Source of the DNA: Peribacillus sp. ACCC06369
GTDB lineage: Bacteria; Bacillota; Bacilli; Bacillales; DSM-1321
Assembly: GCF_030348945.1 (NCBI RefSeq)
Contig: NZ_JAUCEN010000002.1
Span: 4,278,001-4,342,000, forward strand
Length of the DNA stretch: 64,000 nucleotides
Direction: 5' to 3'
Part shown: one piece after another, positions 51,162 through 61,205 of the stretch
Position numbering within the stretch: position 1 is the stretch's first letter
Layout of the letters: every line of letters starts with the position of its first letter
Notes under the pieces: generated by a model
The model's database searches: none
The model's input: only the letters and a program-made list of their open reading frames with translations
What the model was told of the DNA's origin: nothing
Program-made: the position numbers and the translations under genes

Positions 51162-51806
51162 TTATATCTTTAAGAACTCTTCCATTCTTTTCATTACACC
51201 TTTTAGCATGGTAATCGACCTTGAAGTATTCAAAGGTTCACTATCCAAAGAATGATTAGCATAGGAGACTTTATCCATACTTATATTCGTTTTTGTTTCA
51301 ATCATTTGAATTTTACCTGGAATATAATGATGATCTTTTTCTCCTATTATTATATGTACTGAATGGTGGCTACTTAATAACCCTTCAAAAATCGAATCGA
51401 ACTTCAATAGTGGCGTAAGCAAAATCATTTTGGAATTCATAAACCGCTCACTTTTCATAATTCCGTTGATGATTGGTATGGTACCAAGTGATTTGCCCAA
51501 AAATACAGTTTCTTGATATTCATGATTTTGAAGAACTTCAGTTATGACGGGATTAATATCATTAACTATCACTTTTGTGATATCTACCAACGGATGCTTG
51601 AATATATCCTGGTCGTAAGAGTAATGAACATGCACGACATCATACTGAGTTTGAAGCATGATCATTGTCGAATAATAAAATAGCGGCTTCTCATACGTGT
51701 AACCCGCACCAGAAAACATAAAACAAACGGCTGGGCTTCCATTTTCAATATGCGTGTATGTAATTTCTTTTTCATTACTATTTATTTTTCCTTGGTTAAC
51801 CTTCAT
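51162..51806 (-). CDS. Alpha/beta-hydrolase
   Basis: 214 aa from ATG 51806, seven bases after GGGAGGA. An ATG at 51872 has its AAGGAGG only one base away and is less likely. VCFMFSGAGYTYEKPLFYY carries the oxyanion region, LGKSLGT (about 121-127) is the nucleophile elbow G-x-S-x-G, and ANHSLD near the end supplies the His. Cytoplasmic. Substrate unknown. Confidence 0.78.
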   Translation of the reverse strand: MKVNQGKINSNEKEITYTHIENGSPAVCFMFSGAGYTYEKPLFYYSTMIMLQTQYDVVHVHYSYDQDIFKHPLVDITKVIVNDINPVITEVLQNHEYQETVFLGKSLGTIPIINGIMKSERFMNSKMILLTPLLKFDSIFEGLLSSHHSVHIIIGEKDHHYIPGKIQMIETKTNISMDKVSYANHSLDSEPLNTSRSITMLKGVMKRMEEFLKI

Positions 51807-52022
51807 GATAGATTCCTCCCATTGAATCCATTCTATCGTCTGCTCTATATATTCATTAGCTACCCGCTGCATTCCTCCTTGATTGATACTTCTAGATAGA
51901 ATCCAAGAATAAGGTTTCGTTTTTTATCGGGAATAGGTATACTTTAGCTGTCAGCCTATTTTTTGGAAGTTATTCTGTATTTCTGATGATCGATCAATCC
52001 ATGCCTTAAAGGAGAGTGTGTA

Positions 52023-52814
52023 ATGAAAATCAAAGCGTTATGTTTCATTCTTGTCCTGCTAGTCACTGGTTCCATGGGCTCGATTCATGCAAGTGCAAAC
52101 GATCAAAAGGTGAAAGAACTGGATATCGGGGAGTCTTTCGATAGTGTGGAAGGCACGATGGTTCTCCAAAACTTAAAAAATGATAAAGTATTTATCTATA
52201 ACAAACAGAGAAGTAAAGTACGCTACACTCCAGAATCGACATTCAAAGTCGCGAATGCATTAATCGGCTTACAGACAAAAGCGGTGAGCGATGAATATGA
52301 AGTGAAGCGCTGGGATGGCGTAATCAGGGAATTTGAAGATTGGAACAGGGATCATACGCTGGCTTCAGCCATGAGACATTCAGTGATCTGGTATTATCAA
52401 GCACTGGCCCGCGATATCGGGGCGGAAAACATGCAGCAATATGTGAAACTAATCGATTACGGCAATCATGATATCTCCGGTGGAATCGATCAGTTCTGGC
52501 TGGACAGCAGCATAAAGATTTCTGCCCGGGAACAAGTCCAGTTCATCGAAAACCTTGTAGAGGAAAAACTGCCTATCGATAAGCAGCATATGAGAACCGT
52601 TAAGAGAATCATGATCAATGAAGATGCAGACTCATATGTCCTCCATGGAAAAACCGGTACACGCCTTTCCGATATGGGATTGGGCTGGTATGTAGGATAC
52701 ATCGAAACGGACAAAGGCAAATGGGCTTTCGCCACCAACTTGAATGGCAGCGGAAGCAAAGCCAAAACGATTACACTGGATACCCTGAAAGAGTTGGATA
52801 TCATAAAAGAATAA
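52023..52814 (+). CDS. Class D beta-lactamase (OXA-like)
   Basis: 263 aa with AAAGGAG nine bases upstream. A Sec signal peptide (cleavage near ASA-ND, about 25) exports it. All class D motifs are present: STFK (72-75) with the acylated Ser, SVI (120-122), YGN (146-148) and KTG (210-212). It is similar in layout to chromosomal Bacillus enzymes such as YbxI/BPU-1. It would hydrolyse penicillins outside the cell. No regulator or mobile element adjoins it, so it appears to be an intrinsic chromosomal gene. Confidence 0.93.
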   Translation: MKIKALCFILVLLVTGSMGSIHASANDQKVKELDIGESFDSVEGTMVLQNLKNDKVFIYNKQRSKVRYTPESTFKVANALIGLQTKAVSDEYEVKRWDGVIREFEDWNRDHTLASAMRHSVIWYYQALARDIGAENMQQYVKLIDYGNHDISGGIDQFWLDSSIKISAREQVQFIENLVEEKLPIDKQHMRTVKRIMINEDADSYVLHGKTGTRLSDMGLGWYVGYIETDKGKWAFATNLNGSGSKAKTITLDTLKELDIIKE

Positions 52815-52820
52815 TAGTTC

Positions 52821-52851
52821 ACGCATGCTCTTAATTCGGGCATGCGTTTTT
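52821..52851 (+). terminator. Terminator of the beta-lactamase gene
   Basis: ACGCATGC/GCATGCGT stem with an 11-nt loop, then TTTTTA. Confidence 0.85.
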
Positions 52852-53211
52852 ACTTTATGAAACTTCACCTGAATTGTCAGCACACACATGCAAAACTCTT
52901 CTAGACAAGCTCCTGTAGTCGTAATCATTTATACTCTTCCTTCCTCCAATTTTGAAAAATGAGAATTATGAATTTCCCGTTTTTTTATATCAATAGTTTT
53001 TTGTTCCATGTTCTCAATGCGCATCACGTGTTTATGCCTTGTTGACGATACGTGTTTATTTGATATAGTTTTAAAATAGTATTCAAGACTGACTAAATAA
53101 AGCAAAAAAACTGCATCATAATAAAATGGAGCTAAGGATTATTTGTTTGTAACGTTTATATAAACTCTGCATGAAATAAATAATGGGCCTTTAGCGAAAG
53201 GGGCACCTTCT
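52852..53211. other. Intergenic region upstream of the sensor kinase
   Basis: 360 bp, AT-rich, without a supported gene or RNA. It should hold the promoter of the two-component operon; no -35/-10 pair was convincing. Confidence 0.5.
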
Positions 53212-54972
53212 GTGAAAACCATTCAAAGTCGCTTATTGTTAATGTTACTTCTTTTTATCATCTTACCGTATTTTCTATCAGTGTTTCTGATTTACAGCTA
53301 TACAAAAAATAGTGTGGAGAGACATGAGCTTGAAAATAGCCAAGAACAACTTCAGAATAACGCTGAAGAACTGGAGCAATACTTTGATGACATGATTAAT
53401 CTTCCCTATCTATTATATCGAAATCCCGATTTATTCCGGATTTTCAAGAATGGTTTTGAAGACTCGATATACTTTAACCCGATTGCGATGGAAAAAAGTA
53501 TAGAAACCTTTTATCTGATGCGAAACGAAATCCGTCAAGTACGGTTTTATATTGATAAGGATCAAGAATCGTTTACAGTTTATAATGCGACGGTCAGTGC
53601 CCGGAAACCTCAACCCGATTTATTAAATGAGGAACCGATAAAACACTTTTATAGCTCTGACTCTAATTACATGATTGAGCCGCCACATCAAATTCAAAAT
53701 TACAATGACACAGCAATCATTCCCCAGTCGGACGACACGATGGTGATGACTTTTCACCATAAAATAGTCGATGTGCCTTCAAACGAATATCTCGGAATAA
53801 TTACAATTGATATAGATTTGGATGCCTATGCCCGTATATGTAACAGCCTTATTCAAAAGGATGAAGAATCTGTAATACTTATGGATTCACATAACAATGT
53901 CATGTATGCAAATGATCGGTCCCTTATAGGAAAATCAATTACTCCTGAATTTAAAAAGCAGATTACGGGTGAAGATATTATCTTAACCAAAACATTATCA
54001 GGAACTCTAAATCATTGGAAATTAGTTAAGATAACCCCTAATCATGTATTATTCGATGATGTCCGGAAGACTGCCTATACAAATATAATTGTTGGACTAA
54101 TAGTCGGCTTGTTAGGGCTATTAATGATTGGTATTATTTCATACAGAATTACTCGTCCCATTAAACTTCTTAGCAAGAAAGTGAGAACAATAAAAGGTGG
54201 AAATATGGATGTCCCCTTTGATGATGGAAGAAAAGACGAAATTGGTGAGCTGGAAAAACATATGAAGGATATGATGAACCGAATCAATCTACACATTGAA
54301 AGAGAATATAAACTCGAAATAGAAAATAGAAAAAACCAATTCAGAGCATTAAAATCTCAGGTTAATCCGCATTTCTTATTTAATTCGTTACAATCTATTG
54401 GTGCAGTTGCCCTAAGATCTAATTCTCCAAGAGTTTACCATTTATTGACGTCACTATCTAAAATGATGCGCTACTCCATTAAGGCAAACCAATGGGTGTT
54501 GGTTCGAGATGAAATGAATTATATAGAAGCATACCTAAACCTTCAAATGGAGCGTTTTGGAAACAATGTGAACTATTCTATTAAAATAAGCGAGACGATC
54601 CTTGATATGACGATTCCAAGTATGATTCTTCAGCCCCTCGTTGAAAACTTTTTTAAACACAGTTATGAAGAAGGTTTCTATCAGGCTCATTTAACTATTC
54701 ATGGAGAAATACAAGGAGAATTTTTACACCTCATCGTTGAAAATTCGGGTCCAAGTTTGACTCAGGCGGAGCTTCGAATATTAAGAGAAAATATATACGC
54801 GTCCCCACATGAAAGCACATATTCACATAATCATATCGGTCTAAAAAATATTTATGACCGTTTAGTTCTAAATTATGGATCAAAAGCAGGCCTGGAAGTG
54901 GATACGTATCAAGGACAAGGATTTTCCGTTAAAATAGTGATTCCACTAGAATTTCCGCTTGCTAATGAATAG
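53212..54972 (+). CDS. YesM-type sensor histidine kinase
   Basis: 586 aa from GTG with AAAGGGG upstream. TM1 (about 8-30), an extracellular sensor of about 250 residues (dCache-like), TM2 (about 290-312), HAMP (RITRPIKLLSKKVRTI), then a His_kinase domain with VNPHFLFNSLQSIG (His about 386) and HATPase (PLVENFFKHSYEEG, HIGLKNIYDRL). This is the YesM/LytS-like class that pairs with AraC-type YesN regulators, as here, usually for sugar uptake. It starts the fructan locus and is followed by its regulator and a sugar-binding lipoprotein. Confidence 0.9.
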   Translation: MKTIQSRLLLMLLLFIILPYFLSVFLIYSYTKNSVERHELENSQEQLQNNAEELEQYFDDMINLPYLLYRNPDLFRIFKNGFEDSIYFNPIAMEKSIETFYLMRNEIRQVRFYIDKDQESFTVYNATVSARKPQPDLLNEEPIKHFYSSDSNYMIEPPHQIQNYNDTAIIPQSDDTMVMTFHHKIVDVPSNEYLGIITIDIDLDAYARICNSLIQKDEESVILMDSHNNVMYANDRSLIGKSITPEFKKQITGEDIILTKTLSGTLNHWKLVKITPNHVLFDDVRKTAYTNIIVGLIVGLLGLLMIGIISYRITRPIKLLSKKVRTIKGGNMDVPFDDGRKDEIGELEKHMKDMMNRINLHIEREYKLEIENRKNQFRALKSQVNPHFLFNSLQSIGAVALRSNSPRVYHLLTSLSKMMRYSIKANQWVLVRDEMNYIEAYLNLQMERFGNNVNYSIKISETILDMTIPSMILQPLVENFFKHSYEEGFYQAHLTIHGEIQGEFLHLIVENSGPSLTQAELRILRENIYASPHESTYSHNHIGLKNIYDRLVLNYGSKAGLEVDTYQGQGFSVKIVIPLEFPLANE

Positions 54973-55033
54973 ATTGCTTCGTAGCTATTCAAAAACGGAC
55001 ACTTTAACTCATTCATATAAGGAGATGAAATCT

Positions 55034-56206
55034 GTGAAAGCTTTAATTGTCGATGATGAGTTCAATGTACGTGACGTAATACGCCATTTGGGGCAGTGGG
55101 AAAAATACGGTATCACCCAACTATTAGAAGCAAGTAATGGCGATGATGCAAAAAGAATGATAGAGAAGGAAAGTCCGGAAATCATCTTTACAGACGTGAA
55201 AATGCCGGGAATGAGCGGTATGGAACTAATCGAGTGGCTAGATTCCATTTCTTATCCTGGTAAAGTGATTTTAATTTCGGGTTTTGACGACTATTCATTT
55301 ATGCGTAAAGCAATTCAGTTTAGCAGCTTCGATTATTTATTGAAACCGATTGAAGCTGATGCATTTAACAAAACACTGGAAGAAGCCGTTAAATCATGGG
55401 CGAATGAAGAAGAAGTTCGTGCTAATGAAGATACCGGAGTATATGAAGATGTTAAAAGGTATCGGGGTAATCAATTAGTTACTGCCGCTTGTATGGGGGG
55501 AAACTTCGACAAAAACGATATTGAGTCATATCTTCCAAAAGCAGACGGATACACTCTTACATTAATTTCCTTTTATCAAATGCACCATCCTGCCCCCTAC
55601 ATTCAGTTACTCGCTGACGAACTTGTTGAGCGGAAAATCGGAAATGTATTTGCGCTTCAGAATGATCATAATCTTTGTCTAGTGATCACCATACCTGACC
55701 ATTGGTTATCCGTTGAAGAATGGATCAGCCATCAATTTGATATTCCTGTCCGCCTTGTTTGTGGCGAGCCCTTGGAATCATTGGGGGATATCCACAATTC
55801 CTTTAAGTCATTACAAAAAGCAATGAAAAATCAAAACTTCAGATCCATCCACCGTTTGGATGACTTGGATGTTGCACGTCGCATAGAGGACATCGTTTCA
55901 TATGTTGAAAAATATTACATGGAAGAATTGAGTTTAGAAAAACTATCGAATGTATTCTTCTTAAGTCGCGAACATATCTCAAGAAAGTTCAAACAAAAAA
56001 CCGGAATGCTCCTGTCCAAATACGTCACTAAACTTAGAACTGACCAAGCAAAACGCTGGTTAAGAGAAACCGAAAAAAGCATTTACTCCATCTCTTTAAT
56101 GCTCGGCTATCAGGATGAGAAATACTTTTCAAAACTATTCAAAAAAGTGGTTGGCATGACACCATTCGAGTACCGAAACGGTGAAAAGAATGCAGATTTG
56201 AAGTAA
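55034..56206 (+). CDS. YesN-type response regulator with AraC output domain
   Basis: 390 aa from GTG 55034, nine bases after AAGGAG (an ATG three codons earlier touches that site). Receiver domain: DDE at 7-9, phospho-Asp in IIFTDVKMPGMSG (about 54), KP at about 103. Two AraC-type HTH motifs lie at the C-terminus (LEKLSNVFFLSREHISRKF and ISLMLGYQDEKYFSKLFKK..GMTPFEYR). Cognate to the preceding kinase. Likely targets are the binding-protein gene and sacB-levB downstream. Confidence 0.9.
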   Translation: MKALIVDDEFNVRDVIRHLGQWEKYGITQLLEASNGDDAKRMIEKESPEIIFTDVKMPGMSGMELIEWLDSISYPGKVILISGFDDYSFMRKAIQFSSFDYLLKPIEADAFNKTLEEAVKSWANEEEVRANEDTGVYEDVKRYRGNQLVTAACMGGNFDKNDIESYLPKADGYTLTLISFYQMHHPAPYIQLLADELVERKIGNVFALQNDHNLCLVITIPDHWLSVEEWISHQFDIPVRLVCGEPLESLGDIHNSFKSLQKAMKNQNFRSIHRLDDLDVARRIEDIVSYVEKYYMEELSLEKLSNVFFLSREHISRKFKQKTGMLLSKYVTKLRTDQAKRWLRETEKSIYSISLMLGYQDEKYFSKLFKKVVGMTPFEYRNGEKNADLK

Positions 56207-56241
56207 ATAATTCACCTTAATTAGAAAATTGCAGGGGTGAC

Positions 56242-57525
56242 ATGATGAAAAAAGAGATACTAAACATATTTTTAATCGGAATATTGAGCCTATCACTTTG
56301 TGCATGTCAAACAAAGACTGAGAGCGGAACAAAAAAACCGGAAATTTCAGAGCGAAAAATCACTTTGAATGTAAGGAATCCGAAAGTTGAAATTTCTACG
56401 CAGTTCGAACAAATGGTGATTGCTTATGAAAAAGAAAATCCAAATGTAGATATAAGGGTTCACACGGTTGGCGGGGCTATGGATAACCTTGCTGATTTGA
56501 AAGCAAAAATAGCCACTGGCAATGGTCCTGATATTTTCACAAACAGCGGATACGAAAATGCCAAACAGTGGAGTGAATATTTAGAGGATCTTTCTGACCA
56601 ACCCTGGGTTGAATATGCATATGAAGATGCATTAACCCCTATGAAATTCGATGGAAAAATTCATGGGATGCCGGTTAATCTGGAAGGGTACGGATTCATC
56701 TATAATAAGGATATATTTAATAAGGAAGGAATCGATGAATTACCCAAAACGCTGACTGAATTAATAGCAGTGGCTGAAAAATTGCAAAAAGCAGGAGTTA
56801 CTCCTTTTGCAACTGGATATTATGAAGAGTGGAAATTGGGTGACCACTTAATGAATGTCGGTTTTACAGAGCAAGAAGATCCACCGGCTTTTATAAAAGG
56901 CCTAAATGATGGAACTGAAAAAATATATAATAATCAAAAATTCAATGATCTAATCAATTTGTTGGATGTAACATTAAAGTATGGAAACAATAACCCGCTA
57001 ACAACCGATTACAACATGGAAGTGAATCTATTCACTTCAGAAAATGCTGCGATTATCCAACAAGGAAACTGGATACAGCCGATGATCGATCAACAATCAC
57101 CGAATATGAACATCGGATTTATGCCAATACCAATAAATGATCAACCTAAGAAGGAAGCCTTGATGGTCGGCGTACCGAATTATTGGGTTGTAAACAAACA
57201 AACCACACCAGAAAAGAAGAAAGAAGCGAAGAGATTTTTAAATTGGATGGTTTCTTCCGAACAAGGCAAAATGTTTTTGACAGAACGCTTTAAATTCATA
57301 CCTGCTTTCACTAACATTGAAGCTGACAATTTAGGACCTCTTGCTGATGAAACGATTCAGTATTATAAAGAAGGAAAAACATTACACTCAAACTGGTATG
57401 ATTTCCCTGTCGGAATAAGAGAAGAATTTGGTGCTGCCATGCAGCTATATGTAGGAAACAAGCTTAGTCGTGGTCAATTACTGCATGAGTTTCAGAGGTC
57501 ATGGGAAAGGGCTTCCAGCGAATAA
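56242..57525 (+). CDS. Sugar ABC-type substrate-binding lipoprotein without permeases
   Basis: 427 aa. Signal peptide with lipobox SLCAC (Cys about 21). The body is a family 1 extracellular solute-binding protein (KAKIATGNGPDIFTNSGYENA; VEGYGF..NKDIFNKEGI). It follows the YesMN pair by 35 bp and is probably in that operon. No permease or ATPase gene follows; the operon ends in a terminator and then sacB. It may share another transporter or present the sugar to the kinase. Confidence 0.88.
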   Translation: MMKKEILNIFLIGILSLSLCACQTKTESGTKKPEISERKITLNVRNPKVEISTQFEQMVIAYEKENPNVDIRVHTVGGAMDNLADLKAKIATGNGPDIFTNSGYENAKQWSEYLEDLSDQPWVEYAYEDALTPMKFDGKIHGMPVNLEGYGFIYNKDIFNKEGIDELPKTLTELIAVAEKLQKAGVTPFATGYYEEWKLGDHLMNVGFTEQEDPPAFIKGLNDGTEKIYNNQKFNDLINLLDVTLKYGNNNPLTTDYNMEVNLFTSENAAIIQQGNWIQPMIDQQSPNMNIGFMPIPINDQPKKEALMVGVPNYWVVNKQTTPEKKKEAKRFLNWMVSSEQGKMFLTERFKFIPAFTNIEADNLGPLADETIQYYKEGKTLHSNWYDFPVGIREEFGAAMQLYVGNKLSRGQLLHEFQRSWERASSE

Positions 57526-57547
57526 AATAGGACTTCTGTACACTTCT

Positions 57548-57574
57548 TGCCTCCTTTGTTGGGGCATTTTTTTG
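57548..57574 (+). terminator. Terminator of the two-component/binding-protein operon
   Basis: TGCC.CC pairs with GG.GGCA around a short loop, followed by T7, 25 bp after the stop. Confidence 0.75.
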
Positions 57575-57679
57575 TACGGCGAAAACTACGATATCAATAT
57601 AAGACTAAATTCTAATCAATATATGACATATCCATAGAATTAAGACTAACCTATAATTTTATTAGTACTTCAAACAGGC

Positions 57680-57710
57680 GGGACTGTTACTCCCAAAAAG
57701 TAATCGTTCC
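57680..57710 (+). promoter_or_regulatory. Leader hairpin upstream of sacB
   Basis: GGGACTGTTACT pairs with AGTAATCGTTCC (one mismatch, wobble pairs) around a 7-nt loop, 48 bp before the sacB start, followed by a T-rich stretch. B. subtilis sacB is controlled by a SacY-bound antiterminator at this place. The RAT consensus is not recognisable here beyond GTTACT, so attenuation is possible but unproven. Confidence 0.45.
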
Positions 57711-57758
57711 ACTAGACTTTATTTTTATATACTAATAAACATTCTAGGAGGAAGGCAT

Positions 57759-59225
57759 ATGAACCTTAACAGGCTTGCCAAACAAGCAACAGTAATAACA
57801 CTTAGTACAGTTATCTTATTAGGAGGCAGTCGCTCAGAAACTTTCGCGGCGGCAAAAGACCCATTAGATCACAATGAAAAGTACGGCACTTCACAAATCA
57901 CTCGTTACGACATGCAAAAAATGATTAATCAACAAGGCGATGCAAAGTTTACAGTTCCCAAGTTTGACGAATCAACAATAAAAAACATTCCCTCAGCAAA
58001 AAAGTATGACAAATCAGGAAATTTAATTGATATGGATGTATGGGATACCTGGCCATTACAAAACGCTGATGGTACAGTGGCAGAATATAAGGGCTATCAT
58101 ATCGTATTCGGATTGGCTGGAGACCCTCAAAATGGTAGTGACACGTTCATTTACTTGTTCTACAAAAAAGTTGGAGAAACATCCATTGATGCTTGGAAAA
58201 ATGCTGGCAGAGTATTTGATGATAATGATAAAAATGTTCCAAATGATCCTTATTTAAAAAATCAAGCAGAAGAGTGGTCCGGTTCTGCAACCTTCACGTC
58301 TGATGGAGAAGTTCGCTTATTCTATACAAATCGCGGACAGTTTTCACCAGATTCCAAGCAATACGGTAAGCAAACATTAACAACGGCTCAAGTAAACTTA
58401 TCTGAGTCAGGTGCTGGTACATTGCAAGTGGATGGCGTAGAAGATTTCAAGTCCATCTATGAAGGCGGAGACAGCAAGTTTTATCAATCACATGATAAGG
58501 CTTTCGCTGATGAAAATTTTAGTGATAATCATACATTCAGAGATCCCCACTATATTGAAGATAAGGGTCGTAAATACCTTGTTTTTGAAGCGAATACTGG
58601 GACTGAATATGGTTACCAAGGAGAAGAATCCCTTTACAACAGGGCTTACTATGGCAACAGCAATAAATTCTTCCAAGCTGAAAAGGATAAACTTCTGCAA
58701 AGCTCTAAAAAAGGTTTAGCTGAATTAGCAAATGGTGCAATTGGCATCATTGAAATAAACGATGATTATACATTAAAAAACGAAATGAAACCCCTGATTG
58801 TTTCGAATACAGTAACAGATGAAATTGAACGTCCTAACATATTTAAAAAGGACGGAAAATGGTATTTATTCACAAGTACAAGAGGATCAAAAATGACCAT
58901 TGATGGAATTGATGATAAAGATATTTACATGTTAGGCTACGTGGCAAATTCTTTAACTGGCCCATACAAACCGTTAAATAAAACCGGAATTGTCTTACAT
59001 CAAGATCTTGATCCTTATGATATTACTTGGACATACGCTCACTATGCTATCCCCCAACCGGAAAGCGATAATGTAGTTATCACAAGTTACATGACAAATA
59101 GAGGTTATTTTAAAGACCATAAATCTACCTTTGCCCCAAGTTTTTCACTTAACATTAAAGGGCCAAATACAGCTGTGATAGAAGATAGTATTCAGGAACA
59201 GGGTCAAATAACGAATAACCAATAA
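57759..59225 (+). CDS. sacB: Levansucrase (GH68)
   Basis: 488 aa with AGGAGGAAGG upstream. Signal peptide ending near FAAAK (about 32). GH68 active site: nucleophile D96 in VWDTWP, EWSGSA, transition-state stabiliser D262 in FRDPHY and acid/base E357 in DEIERPN. It makes levan from sucrose outside the cell. Length and the DKDIYMLGYVANSLTGP stretch agree with Bacillus SacB. levB follows after 93 bp. Confidence 0.95.
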   Translation: MNLNRLAKQATVITLSTVILLGGSRSETFAAAKDPLDHNEKYGTSQITRYDMQKMINQQGDAKFTVPKFDESTIKNIPSAKKYDKSGNLIDMDVWDTWPLQNADGTVAEYKGYHIVFGLAGDPQNGSDTFIYLFYKKVGETSIDAWKNAGRVFDDNDKNVPNDPYLKNQAEEWSGSATFTSDGEVRLFYTNRGQFSPDSKQYGKQTLTTAQVNLSESGAGTLQVDGVEDFKSIYEGGDSKFYQSHDKAFADENFSDNHTFRDPHYIEDKGRKYLVFEANTGTEYGYQGEESLYNRAYYGNSNKFFQAEKDKLLQSSKKGLAELANGAIGIIEINDDYTLKNEMKPLIVSNTVTDEIERPNIFKKDGKWYLFTSTRGSKMTIDGIDDKDIYMLGYVANSLTGPYKPLNKTGIVLHQDLDPYDITWTYAHYAIPQPESDNVVITSYMTNRGYFKDHKSTFAPSFSLNIKGPNTAVIEDSIQEQGQITNNQ

Positions 59226-59318
59226 TTTAATGTTCATCCTAATTTTTACAAAATAAATCAAAAAAGAAAATGTCTATAAAATTGGCATTTTCTTTTTTTG
59301 ATTAGCGTGGTGATTTAC

Positions 59319-60872
59319 TTGGACAAAATAGTTTTTACTAAGAAAGGTTTTAAGTCGTTGGCTCTATTAATACTTGGATTAATCATTGCCGGATTATTAG
59401 TCTTTTTAGTCAAATCAACTTTACCAGTTAAGCATAAAGAGGAATCGTATCGAGCTAACTACCATTTCACTGTACCTGACAAGTGGAAAAACGATCCTCA
59501 GAAGCCGATTTTCATAGATGGTGAGTACCATTACTTTTACCTCTATAATGGGGATTATCCGGATGGAAATGGAACAGAATGGCGTCATTCAACCTCAAAG
59601 GACTTGGTGCATTGGAGCGATCAAGGGATAGCCATTCCGAAATATACCAATGATAATGGAGATCCATGGTCGGGATCAGTCGTTGTAGACAAGGAAAATA
59701 CGGCAGGCTTTGGAAAAGATGCTCTTGTGGCAATTGTTACGCAGCCCTCCAAGGATGGCGGTAAACAGGAACAATTTCTATGGTATAGTACGGACAACGG
59801 TAAAACATTTACCTCCTACAGTGATGATCCCATCATCTCAAATCCAGGAACGAAAGATTTTAGAGATCCAAAAATCATCTGGGATGACAGTGATCATAAA
59901 TGGATTATGGTCATGGCTGAGGGAACAAAAATAGGTTTTTATAAGTCTGACAACCTAAAAGATTGGCAGTATATGAGCGGTTTTGTCACGAAAAACATAG
60001 GTATTGTAGAGTGCCCGGACCTTTATTTGTTACGGGCGGATGATGGGACTCTAAAATGGGTACTTGGTGTCAGTGCTAATGGGCAATCGAATGGTAAACC
60101 AAACACATACGCCTATTGGACTGGAAGCTTTGATGGAATGGAATTCTTCCCAGATTACAATGAACCGCAATGGTTGGATTATGGATTCGATTGGTATGGT
60201 GGAGTTACATTTGAAGATGGGACAGAAAGCGATAAATACAACAAACGGTATGCTCTCGCTTGGATGAATAATTGGGCCTATGCCGATAATACTCCGACCC
60301 TGAAAGAGGGCTTTAATGGAATGGATTCCATCGTTCGCCAAATCGGGCTAAAACATGCGGGCAACAACCAATATTATTTATCTTCACAACCTATCGAAGC
60401 ATTGAAAGAATTGACGAGTTCAACGGATTCCTATGAACAAATTGAAGTGAATGGTTCCAAAACACTAGATGTAAAAGGTGATGTATATCAATTGGAGACG
60501 GATATCAATTGGTCAGACCTAAACAATGTGGGCTTAAGGCTTCGAGAATCAGCAGATCGAACACGCCACATTGACGTAGGAATTTTTGTAGAAGAAAACT
60601 ACTCTTATGTCAATCGAAATTTCACCGAACACCCTGACGAAAGTAATCAATATATTAAAAGCATTGCTCCATATGATGCTAGCAAGAAACATGTTCACTT
60701 AAAGATCCTCATTGATAAAACAAGTATTGAGGTGTTTGTGGATGATGGAAAGATTGCACATTCAAATTTAATATTCCCTGAATTTGATGATAAAGGAATA
60801 TCCCTCTTCTCAGAGGGAGGCAAAGCGGTCTTTCATAATATTAAGATCAAACACCTCGGTTCGATTAATTGA
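59319..60872 (+). CDS. levB: Membrane-anchored levanase/endolevanase (GH32)
   Basis: 517 aa from TTG 59319, six bases after GGTGA. An N-terminal uncleaved anchor (about 12-31) replaces a signal peptide. GH32 motifs: W-K-N-DPQKP with nucleophile D59, FRDPKI and the acid/base Glu in VECPDLYLL, then a C-terminal beta-sandwich ending with KTSIEVFVDDG. Position after sacB and length match B. subtilis LevB (YveA). It cuts levan into short fructans at the cell surface. Confidence 0.92.
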   Translation: MDKIVFTKKGFKSLALLILGLIIAGLLVFLVKSTLPVKHKEESYRANYHFTVPDKWKNDPQKPIFIDGEYHYFYLYNGDYPDGNGTEWRHSTSKDLVHWSDQGIAIPKYTNDNGDPWSGSVVVDKENTAGFGKDALVAIVTQPSKDGGKQEQFLWYSTDNGKTFTSYSDDPIISNPGTKDFRDPKIIWDDSDHKWIMVMAEGTKIGFYKSDNLKDWQYMSGFVTKNIGIVECPDLYLLRADDGTLKWVLGVSANGQSNGKPNTYAYWTGSFDGMEFFPDYNEPQWLDYGFDWYGGVTFEDGTESDKYNKRYALAWMNNWAYADNTPTLKEGFNGMDSIVRQIGLKHAGNNQYYLSSQPIEALKELTSSTDSYEQIEVNGSKTLDVKGDVYQLETDINWSDLNNVGLRLRESADRTRHIDVGIFVEENYSYVNRNFTEHPDESNQYIKSIAPYDASKKHVHLKILIDKTSIEVFVDDGKIAHSNLIFPEFDDKGISLFSEGGKAVFHNIKIKHLGSIN

Positions 60873-60962
60873 ACATCATTTATGAATGGCGATACTATGA
60901 GGGTATACTTTGACCACAATTCACCATGTCTTCCCTACTCTTCAATAAGGAGTAATAACGAA

Positions 60963-60997
60963 AAGCCGGATTCAACAAGTATTGAAATCCGGCTTCT
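60963..60997 (+). terminator. Terminator of sacB-levB
   Basis: AAGCCGGATT/AATCCGGCTT perfect 10-bp stem with a 13-nt loop; the following T-run is short. Confidence 0.65.
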
Positions 60998-61140
60998 CGC
61001 TATGGCTGAGAGGCTTCTGCCCCTCCCTCTCCATTGTGTCTTCATGAATCTATTTGTATTTGAGTTACTTCTACTTGTAACCTTCCTGACTACTACCGTA
61101 TTCATTTATAGCCATGGTGAATCAAGAAGATAGTTGATTA

Positions 61141-61172
61141 GAAAAAAGGGCATCTGCCAAAAGCAGATGCCT
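61141..61172 (-). terminator. Terminator of the carbonic anhydrase-SulP operon
   Basis: GGCATCTGC/GCAGATGCC stem with a 5-nt loop; T6 follows on the minus strand. Confidence 0.85.
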
Positions 61173-61205
61173 TAATTTTCGTGAATTGATCTTTCTTGAT
61201 AAGGG

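Noticed and set aside
60882..61133. Plus-strand frame of 83 codons after levB
   Set aside because: No ribosome binding site, crosses the levB terminator, and does not resemble a protein.
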